Source of the DNA: Promethearchaeota archaeon
GTDB lineage: Archaea; Asgardarchaeota; Lokiarchaeia; Sigynarchaeales; SOKP01
Assembly: GCA_019894735.1 (NCBI GenBank)
Contig: JAGXOB010000061.1
Location: 3,393-13,487 of the forward strand
Direction of reading: 5' to 3'
DNA length: 10,095 nt
Shown: one piece after another, positions 1 through 5,433 of the stretch
Layout of the letters: the number at the start of each line of letters is the position of its first letter
Numbering within the stretch: position 1 is the stretch's first letter
Program-made: the position numbers and the translations under genes
Notes under the pieces: model-generated
The model's database searches: none
What the model saw: only the letters and a program-made list of their open reading frames with translations
What the model was told of the DNA's origin: nothing

Positions 1-42
1 ATTAAAAAGTATAAATTAAAATAATAGTGCTAAAATTAGTTA

Positions 43-50
43 TTTAATAC
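43..50 (+). promoter_or_regulatory. Candidate TATA box for the TrmB-type regulator gene
   Basis: TTTAATAC lies about 30 bp upstream of the TTG start at 78, the distance expected for an archaeal TATA box feeding a transcript with a very short leader. No good Shine-Dalgarno sequence is visible between 51 and 77. The flanks are AT-rich, so chance matches are likely. Confidence 0.35.
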
Positions 51-77
51 GAAATAAAACGGATTAAGATTACTATC

Positions 78-932
78 TTGACGTATAGTCGCGATAATAT
101 AAAACTTGAAGAATCTGAAATAGAATACGCACTACAATCATTAGGATTTACGAAAAATGATTCAAAAGTTTTACTTGCTCTTGCTAAACATAAAATCTTG
201 AGCCCCGCAGACATCGCCAAGTTTTCCGATGTTGACCGCGCAAGAGTGTACGATAGTCTTAATCGATTAATAGAAAAAGGATTTATTCAAAAAGAACCTG
301 TGAAAAGGGGTGCTAATTATCAAATAATTCCTTTAGATAAAATTTTTAAAACAATTCGAGATAATTATAAAAAGAGAATAGAAGACACTTTAACGATAGA
401 AAAAGCTATAATAGAATTAGAAATAGATCAAGAAGAGTCAGAACCCCGAGTATGGGCAATTAATTCTAGAGATAAAATTAGAAAAAAAGTAAAAGATTTA
501 ATTAGTTCTTCAGAGAGTAGGATTTATTTTATTATTACGCCTGACTTGTTGATAAAAGAATTAGGTGGGCATGAATGGATTTTAAAAGAAATTTGGAATA
601 AAAAATTTTCTTCTGACATGGAGGTTGTAATTGCTTTGAAATATTCTGATGAATTAAAAGACGAAATAAAAAAACTTCTAAAAACATCCGTGAAAGTCCA
701 TTCTATTGAGGGTGACAACGTAATTCCCTTCGGTTTATTAATCGCAGATTATGGATTTTTGTTGACTACTCTTGATCAAGTAAAAGAAGCTCCGGAATAT
801 ACATCAGGATTATGGTTAGAAAACGGTAAACAGAGTCAGATTATTGGTTATGAACATTTATTTAGACATTTTATAAGTTCCGAAACAAAGGAAATCAAGT
901 TGACTCCGATAAAATCCCCATATCAATCTTAA
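78..932 (+). CDS. TrmB-family transcriptional regulator
   Basis: This is a probable DNA-binding regulator of the archaeal TrmB type, acting in the cytoplasm. Residues about 15-85 form a winged helix-turn-helix with the family pattern: an LGFT-K-DSKVLLAL helix, then SPADIAKFSDVDRARVYDSL as the recognition region, then a wing ending near GANYQIIP. A charged helix (about 86-120) links to a C-terminal domain (about 122-275) like the phospholipase-D-like effector domain of TrmB regulators. The 284-residue length is usual for the family. The start is TTG, because an in-frame TAA lies at 45-47 and no ATG or GTG occurs between it and 78. The effector and targets cannot be read from sequence. The adjacent genes encode a GTPase and CofC on the same strand, but separate candidate promoters argue against one operon. 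The family call is firm; the regulon is unknown. Confidence 0.85.
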   Translation: MTYSRDNIKLEESEIEYALQSLGFTKNDSKVLLALAKHKILSPADIAKFSDVDRARVYDSLNRLIEKGFIQKEPVKRGANYQIIPLDKIFKTIRDNYKKRIEDTLTIEKAIIELEIDQEESEPRVWAINSRDKIRKKVKDLISSSESRIYFIITPDLLIKELGGHEWILKEIWNKKFSSDMEVVIALKYSDELKDEIKKLLKTSVKVHSIEGDNVIPFGLLIADYGFLLTTLDQVKEAPEYTSGLWLENGKQSQIIGYEHLFRHFISSETKEIKLTPIKSPYQS

Positions 933-960
933 AAAAATAAAAAGCAAAAAAAATTGAATG

Positions 961-970
961 TTATAAAATA
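961..970 (+). promoter_or_regulatory. Candidate TATA box for the small GTPase gene
   Basis: TTATAAAATA sits about 25-30 bp upstream of 990-995. Transcription from there would give a leader of about 25 nt carrying the strong GGAGGAGG ribosome-binding site. A second AT-rich match (TATTATAATATT, about 984-995) is possible but would place the transcript start at or beyond that site. Confidence 0.35.
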
Positions 971-1006
971 AAAGTTATGTCATATTATAATATTACTATG
1001 AATATA

Positions 1007-1014
1007 GGAGGAGG
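1007..1014 (+). promoter_or_regulatory. Strong ribosome-binding site (GGAGGAGG) that sets the GTPase start
   Basis: GGAGGAGG is a near-perfect match to the archaeal anti-Shine-Dalgarno CCUCC and is the strongest such site in the window. Counting from its first GGAGG (1007-1011), the ATA codon at 1019 follows after 7 nt. Counting from the second GGAGG (1010-1014), ATT at 1025 follows after 10 nt. No ATG, GTG or TTG lies in the GTPase frame at a suitable distance. The site also lies inside a six-codon ATG mini-ORF (998-1018) whose TAA ends directly before ATA 1019. Confidence 0.7.
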
Positions 1015-1018
1015 TTAA

Positions 1019-1582
1019 ATAACTATTTCATACCGGGGGAAAGTAATACTTTGTGGGAATACCAATGTGGGAAAATCAAGTCTACTAGCTCGATATGTGG
1101 ACGGGAATTTTAGCGAGGAGGCGACTCCAACGATAGGTGCAAACTTCCTCATTAAAGAGATCGAATTAAGTAGAATTGTTGATAAAGTTCAATTGGAAAA
1201 ACCTGAATTGAAGGAAGACATTAAAGAAAAAGGCTTAAAACTCTATATGTGGGATATTGGAGGTCAACAAGACAAACTATTTAGCACAGAATATTATTTC
1301 GTCCAAGCAATAGGGGCTATGATAGTTTTCAACTTAAATGATTTATCATCGTTCCAAGATATTAACTTTTGGATTTCTAAGTTAAAAGAATTGAGCGGAG
1401 ATGTTCCTTATGTCCTAGTAGGAAATAAAATGGATTTAGAAAGGAAAGTAGATAAATCTTTGATTGATTCTGAAGTAAAAAAGTTAGGAGTTCAATACTT
1501 CGAAACTTCCGCGAAGCTTAATCAAAACGTCGACGCAGCATTTGAAAGCTTATCTATTCAAATTTTGAATAACATGAAATAA
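1019..1582 (+). CDS. Ras/Rab-like small GTPase, apparent AUA start
   Basis: A cytoplasmic GTP-binding switch protein of the Ras superfamily, a group expanded in Asgard archaea. With the start at ATA 1019 it has 187 residues: P-loop GNTNVGKS at 13-20, switch I TPTIG at about 36-40, WDIGGQ (G3, catalytic-type Gln kept) at 78-83, NKMD (G4) at 136-139 and TSAK (G5) at 163-166. The first ordinary start in frame, GTG 1067, is the Val inside the P-loop, so using it would destroy the nucleotide site. An in-frame TAA at 1016-1018 blocks any earlier start. The reading from ATA gives the expected first strand (YRGKVILCG). About 20 extra charged residues separate strands 2 and 3 (about 48-70). There is no C-terminal cysteine for prenylation. 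The family is clear; the pathway and partners are unknown. Confidence 0.85.
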   Translation: MTISYRGKVILCGNTNVGKSSLLARYVDGNFSEEATPTIGANFLIKEIELSRIVDKVQLEKPELKEDIKEKGLKLYMWDIGGQQDKLFSTEYYFVQAIGAMIVFNLNDLSSFQDINFWISKLKELSGDVPYVLVGNKMDLERKVDKSLIDSEVKKLGVQYFETSAKLNQNVDAAFESLSIQILNNMK

Positions 1583-1610
1583 GGGAAAAAAAACCTTAAT
1601 TTTACTATAT

Positions 1611-1618
1611 TTTAAATT
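1611..1618 (+). promoter_or_regulatory. Candidate TATA box for cofC, leaderless transcript
   Basis: TTTAAATT is centred about 27 bp upstream of the A of ATG 1641. That spacing predicts transcription starting at or next to the start codon. Consistent with a leaderless message, no Shine-Dalgarno sequence precedes ATG 1641. Confidence 0.45.
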
Positions 1619-1640
1619 CTATTTTTGCCTAAATTTCATT

Positions 1641-2369
1641 ATGAGTATTCTTTTAATTCCTATCGCCCCTTTATCAAGAACGAAATCTCGCCTTAGAGAT
1701 TGCTTTCCGAAAGAATTGCTCAAAGATTTAACTATAGCGATGTTCAAGGACTTGGCAACTAAAGTTGTAAATATTGATTGTTTTGATCAAAAAGTAGTGT
1801 ATTGCCATGATAACGAGATTTTAGAATTAGCAGAAGGTTACGGGTTAGTAGGGATAAAAGAAAATCTAACAAAACCTCCAAAATCGTTTGATCATGTTAT
1901 AAACGATCTCAACAACATAGCGATTAGTGAATTTAGCGCTCTTAATACAATTTTTACCTTCTTAGATGTCATCTTAATATCTGAAAAAAATTTTAAGGAT
2001 ATTAATAGTTTGATGGAATTGAATCAACTTGTAGTTTGCCCTGCTATTCATTCCGCGGGTATTTCTATATTTGGGAGAAGCCCCCCAGATATTATACCCT
2101 CACATTTTTCTGATCCAAATGTTCCTTCCTTCGTAGCGTTACTAAAGGATGCTCGGGAAAGAAACTTAAAATATTCTGTTTATGATTCTTTCCGAGCAGG
2201 GTTTGATATCGATATTAAGCAAGATTTATTATTGGGATTTGAATATCTTAAACTATTTAATCAAAACGACACTGAGACATTTAAATTTTTAAAGAATAAT
2301 TTAAAATTAGCTTTACAAAAAAAAAATCTAAAGAATAACCGTCAATTTAAGATTAGCAAAACAAAATGA
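1641..2369 (+). CDS. cofC: 2-phospho-L-lactate guanylyltransferase (CofC), F420 biosynthesis
   Basis: CofC activates 2-phospho-L-lactate (or a related three-carbon phosphate) with GTP, giving the guanylylated intermediate that CofD joins to Fo to build coenzyme F420. The nucleotidyltransferase signature is at the N-terminus: IPIAPLSRTKSRL at residues 6-18, matching the family's PVKPLxxAKSRL. Further family features are LDV at about 108-110 in the usual metal-binding Asp region, SPPDIIPSHF with a following SF at 147-164, and the terminal FDIDIKQDLLL block at 188-198, equivalent to FDVDTPEDL. The 242 residues exceed the usual 200-220 because of a low-complexity Lys/Asn-rich tail after about 210, which contains a run of ten A (2317-2326) and so carries some frameshift risk. 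The gene ends in TGA at 2367-2369, showing that UGA can also serve as a stop here. It converges with the coiled-coil gene, 7 bp between stops. Confidence 0.82.
   Translation: MSILLIPIAPLSRTKSRLRDCFPKELLKDLTIAMFKDLATKVVNIDCFDQKVVYCHDNEILELAEGYGLVGIKENLTKPPKSFDHVINDLNNIAISEFSALNTIFTFLDVILISEKNFKDINSLMELNQLVVCPAIHSAGISIFGRSPPDIIPSHFSDPNVPSFVALLKDARERNLKYSVYDSFRAGFDIDIKQDLLLGFEYLKLFNQNDTETFKFLKNNLKLALQKKNLKNNRQFKISKTK
2317..2326 (-). terminator. Candidate poly-U terminator for the coiled-coil gene
   Basis: A run of ten A on the plus strand reads as ten U in minus-strand RNA, about 50 nt past the coiled-coil stop codon. Archaeal RNA polymerase often terminates at such U tracts without a hairpin. 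The tract lies inside the 3' coding end of cofC, so it may simply reflect its Lys codons. Confidence 0.3.
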
Positions 2370-2376
2370 GGTTTTC

Positions 2377-3609
2377 TTAGAAACTAAAAGTTATATTGAT
2401 TTTAACATCTTGATTTATAACTTTGGTAATTGAATATTGAATCTCTTCTCTTTCAGTTTTTAGAGAGGATAAGTATCTTAGATAGTCCTTGTTTTTTCTA
2501 TCAAGATCGTGTTCTAAATGTTCTAATTTTACAGTATTTGAGGAAATTTTGTTTTTTATGTCCTCTCTCTGGACAGCTAATCCATTTTGTTCAATTCTTT
2601 TCTTTACATCATTAATTATGCTATTATGTTTTTTTATATCATCAATATCATCTTGAATTGATTTTTCATCAAAGATTGCGTTGATCTGCTGAACAGTTTT
2701 ATCTCGTACATCAGTTTTAAGGTTCAATTTATTTTCTTCTAAGACATGTCTTAATTGAACGAGTAAGGCCAAAAATTTTGGTAAATCTCTACTTTCTTTC
2801 ACTAAAGCGTTTATAGGATTTTTTAAAAAATCCTTTAAGAAATAAACATTGACATTGGGAATGTGCATTGTATCCTTTTCTAATTCAAATTTTAACTTTT
2901 TTAAGGCTTTTTTAAATCCGAATTGATTATTGATTTTCATTCTTAACTGAGCTAGATTTTCTTCCGCTTTATCTAGTTCTCCAAAGATTTCATTTTTTTC
3001 AATAGTTGTTAGAGCTTGAGTTAAATCTTCCTGTTCTTTTTGCCTTTCTTCTAACTCTTTTTCAAAATTTTCTAAATCAGCTTTAGCGTGTTCAATATTT
3101 TCTTTTAGAATAAATAATTTAGGGAGTTTTTTGAGTAGATATTCAGCATCCTTTAGTTCGGAATATTTTTTCCTTAAAAATTCATCCATAGCCTTTTGAT
3201 TATTTCCTAATTTACGAGTTATATAACTTAACTCTTTTATCTCTGATTGCACTTGTTTTTGGAATTTAGGAACTGATTTTTTTGCAATGTCGTTGATGCT
3301 TGTAAAAAGTCTTTTTATGGAATTTACTAAATCATGCATCGCGTCGTAAGTAATTTCTTCATCAGGAATTTCAATCTCATCAATTTCCTTTCTAATTTTA
3401 TCAGAAAAGAAGTGTAATGATTTAAGAGCTTTTTCTTCTATTTTTCCCTCTCCCGCTTCTAAAAAATGATCAGTACATACTTTAATTTCAAGTAGATTTT
3501 CTCGAATTTCGGAGATTTGCTTTTTAACAGCTTTTTTGACTTTATAAAATTTCGACTCAAGCTGTTTTTTATAAAAATCTTCGAATTCTTCTAATAAAAT
3601 TTCAGTCAT
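2377..3609 (-). CDS. Coiled-coil protein of unknown function
   Basis: I do not recognise this 410-residue protein. It is highly charged and mostly helical. Heptad-like Leu/Ile spacing with dense Glu/Lys runs through residues about 15-80, 115-245 and 315-395. A more globular stretch lies at about 250-295 and includes an aromatic NVNVYFLKDFL segment. A short acidic segment with IPDEE lies near 81-85. There is no signal peptide, transmembrane helix, Walker motif or metal site, so it is not an SMC/Rad50-type ATPase, only similar in coiled-coil character. The start is ATG (3607-3609). The stop of serS lies 18 bp upstream, so the two are probably co-transcribed, although no Shine-Dalgarno sequence precedes the ATG. 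It could be a scaffold or structural protein; the sequence does not decide. Confidence 0.75.
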   Translation of the reverse strand: MTEILLEEFEDFYKKQLESKFYKVKKAVKKQISEIRENLLEIKVCTDHFLEAGEGKIEEKALKSLHFFSDKIRKEIDEIEIPDEEITYDAMHDLVNSIKRLFTSINDIAKKSVPKFQKQVQSEIKELSYITRKLGNNQKAMDEFLRKKYSELKDAEYLLKKLPKLFILKENIEHAKADLENFEKELEERQKEQEDLTQALTTIEKNEIFGELDKAEENLAQLRMKINNQFGFKKALKKLKFELEKDTMHIPNVNVYFLKDFLKNPINALVKESRDLPKFLALLVQLRHVLEENKLNLKTDVRDKTVQQINAIFDEKSIQDDIDDIKKHNSIINDVKKRIEQNGLAVQREDIKNKISSNTVKLEHLEHDLDRKNKDYLRYLSSLKTEREEIQYSITKVINQDVKINITFSF

Positions 3610-3627
3610 TTTCAGTTTAAATTTATT

Positions 3628-4911
3628 TTATGAGTTTATTAATTTTTTTCCATTCATATATTTTTGAAGGGCTTTTGGTATCGAAACTGAACCATCTTTA
3701 TTTTGGTAATTTTCCAAAATGCAACAAATCGTTCGTTCTGTAGCAATTGCTGTGCAATTAAGTGTATGAGCAGTTTCTTTTTTTTGAGTAGAGCCCACTT
3801 TGCCTATCCGTACTTTTAATTTTCGTGCTTGATAATCCAAACAATTACTACACGAAACTAGTTCTCGATATATATTAGAAGCAGGAAACCATGCTTCAAG
3901 ATCGTATTTCATGGCAGCGTTGTCATTTAATTCACCAGAGGCGATATTTACTACTCGGTAAGGAAGTTTTAATTCACTAAAAAGTTCTTCAGTATTTGAT
4001 ATTAGCTCCTCAAAAATGTTCCAAGAATTTTCAGGTTTACAAAAAACAAATTGCTCTACCTTTTCAAATTGATGTACTCTAAATATTCCTAATGTATCTT
4101 TTCCATGTGAGCCTGCTTCTCTTCTAAAACATGATGATACTCCTGCATATTTTAATGGAAGCGAATCAGGGTCTATAATTTCGTCATAATGATATGCTGC
4201 TAAAGTTTGTTCAGATGTAGCAATCATGAAAATATCTTCGTCTTCTATTTTATACAAAGTTTCTTCAAAATCTGCTAGTTCTGCTGCTGCTTTCATGATA
4301 TCGCGTTTCATAAAAAATGGAGTCCACAAAGGTTTATAATTTTTGCTAATCAGTTTGTCCAATGCAAATCTAATTAGTGCTAAGTTAAGTAAAACGAGAT
4401 CGCCCTTTAAATAATAAAACCTAGACCCTACAACCTCTGAAGCCTTTTTTATATCAGCTCCATTAATATCTTGAATTAAATTAACATGAGACAATGGTTG
4501 AAAATCAAATTCAGGGATTTTACCGAATTTTCTTATGATTAAATTACTCTCTTCTGTCTCACCAATTGGAACGGATTCGTGTAAATCATTTCCAATGGAA
4601 TATCTATACTTTTCTCTTCTTTCTAAATATTCAACTTTTTTCTTTTCTAATTCATCAATTTTTTCTTTAATTAATTTTGATTGTAGTATCGCATTCTTAG
4701 CTTTATCACCTTCGCCTGATTTCTTGTATTTGCTAATTTGGCTAGATCCTTCATTTCTTTTCTGCCTTAAGTCTTGGATTTCTTGCAATACGCTTCTCCA
4801 TAATTTATCAAATTCCAAAACCTTTTCAGCGCTTTTAGGATCTTTAAATCTTTTTTTTTCCGTTTTAATGATTTTATCTAGGTTAGTTCTGAATTCTTCG
4901 ATGTCTCGCAA
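3628..4911 (-). CDS. serS: Seryl-tRNA synthetase, common (bacterial-type) class II form
   Basis: SerRS attaches serine to tRNA-Ser and, in organisms that make selenocysteine, to tRNA-Sec. Numbered from TTG 4911, the protein has 427 residues, normal for the family. It has an N-terminal long helical arm (about 25-105) that grips the tRNA variable arm, the TSEQTL serine-binding loop (232-237), motif 2 FRREAGSHG (262-270) followed by a VHQF segment, the CSNCLDYQAR block (354-363), and motif 3 TAIATERT with ILENYQ (387-403). This is the widespread SerRS, not the divergent methanogen-type enzyme. The open frame runs 16 codons further upstream to TTG 4959. I prefer TTG 4911 because M-RDIEEFR-TN aligns with the usual MLDIKLIRENP beginning; AGAGAG just before it is a weak ribosome-binding site. 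The small gene at 5009-5218 lies upstream on the same strand and the coiled-coil gene directly downstream. Confidence 0.92.
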   Translation of the reverse strand: MRDIEEFRTNLDKIIKTEKKRFKDPKSAEKVLEFDKLWRSVLQEIQDLRQKRNEGSSQISKYKKSGEGDKAKNAILQSKLIKEKIDELEKKKVEYLERREKYRYSIGNDLHESVPIGETEESNLIIRKFGKIPEFDFQPLSHVNLIQDINGADIKKASEVVGSRFYYLKGDLVLLNLALIRFALDKLISKNYKPLWTPFFMKRDIMKAAAELADFEETLYKIEDEDIFMIATSEQTLAAYHYDEIIDPDSLPLKYAGVSSCFRREAGSHGKDTLGIFRVHQFEKVEQFVFCKPENSWNIFEELISNTEELFSELKLPYRVVNIASGELNDNAAMKYDLEAWFPASNIYRELVSCSNCLDYQARKLKVRIGKVGSTQKKETAHTLNCTAIATERTICCILENYQNKDGSVSIPKALQKYMNGKKLINS

Positions 4912-5008
4912 TATTAACTCTCTGCAAAATATTAAATTTCTAATTTCTATTATAAACAATCATTAAATATTTTTATGAAAATAATGTATTTGTTAAAAAA
5001 TAAAAGAA

Positions 5009-5218
5009 TTATTCATGGTGAATTCTTTCAGAGATGGTTGCCCTCAAAAAAGCCACTTTGACTTTATCTTTATTGTATCCTACTTTATCGATAATACTCA
5101 TAATTTTTATTCGATTTGCTTTTCCTTTCAACCCTTCTTGGGTCATAAATTCTCTGGCGAACTCTTCCTTTTTATTTTCTTCTTGCTCCACGATACTAGG
5201 GAAAAATGAAATCTCCAT
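5009..5218 (-). CDS. Small hypothetical protein, 69 residues
   Basis: I do not recognise this protein. It has a short hydrophobic start (EISFFPSIV), an acidic patch (EQEENKKEEF), then a basic amphipathic region about residues 28-62 that includes GLKGKANRIKIMSIIDKVGYNKDKVKVAFLRA in two helix-like pieces. There is no signal peptide, membrane span or cysteine pair. The balanced charged composition suggests real coding; overlapping plus-strand frames are Phe/Ser/Leu-rich, as expected of shadows. The ATG is at 5216-5218 with no ribosome-binding site, and TTATAT about 20 bp upstream allows a leaderless start. It lies 97 bp upstream of serS on the same strand and is divergent from hdrA. Existence is likely but not certain; function is unknown. 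Confidence 0.55.
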   Translation of the reverse strand: MEISFFPSIVEQEENKKEEFAREFMTQEGLKGKANRIKIMSIIDKVGYNKDKVKVAFLRATISERIHHE

Positions 5219-5433
5219 AAAAAACTTAATGAGATATAATTCGAGAAATTTTAGAAATTAATTTTAATGAAAAATTTGGACTAAATCGGTAACAAAATTT
5301 ATTGCGATTGAAATTAACCAGAAAAAATAAATTAATTCAATAATTTCAAGACACAAAAGGGTTTTCTTAAAATACTAAACCAAAGTAAAAGCAATTATTT
5401 ATTATGGTGATGTTTTAACTAAAGGTGAACTAA
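5219..5433. promoter_or_regulatory. Divergent intergenic region between the small gene and hdrA
   Basis: This AT-rich stretch must hold promoters for both directions. On the minus side TTATAT lies about 20 bp before the small-gene ATG. For hdrA, CTTAAAATA (5366-5374) is about 60 bp before the TTG start and would give a leader of roughly 35 nt carrying the AGGTGA ribosome-binding site. TTTATTAT (5398-5405) is too close to leave that site in the message. A weak inverted repeat, AATCG at 5284-5288 with CGATT at 5305-5309, is visible. No tRNA, convincing 5' SECIS or strong operator was found. Confidence 0.35.
5423..5428 (+). promoter_or_regulatory. Ribosome-binding site AGGTGA that sets the hdrA TTG start
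   Basis: AGGTGA matches the archaeal Shine-Dalgarno consensus and ends 5 nt before TTG 5434. An in-frame TAA sits at 5431-5433, directly before that TTG, so no earlier start is possible. The site and the blocked frame together fix the start. Confidence 0.75.

Noticed and set aside
1581..1597. AAGG(G)...CCTT hairpin after the GTPase gene as a terminator
   Set aside because: Only four base pairs, with no T run directly following.
4535..4966. Plus-strand ORF of 143 residues opposite serS
   Set aside because: Its Ser/Leu/Phe-rich translation is the reverse of the helical arm of SerRS, whose identity is certain.
5015..5261. Two hydrophobic plus-strand ORFs opposite the small gene, possible membrane peptide
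   Set aside because: They look like antisense shadows, lack ribosome-binding sites, and the minus-strand frame has the more protein-like composition.
5284..5309. AATCG/CGATT inverted repeat as a 5' SECIS for hdrA
   Set aside because: Only 5 bp with a large unpaired interior and no AUGA/GA or archaeal GAA/A core.
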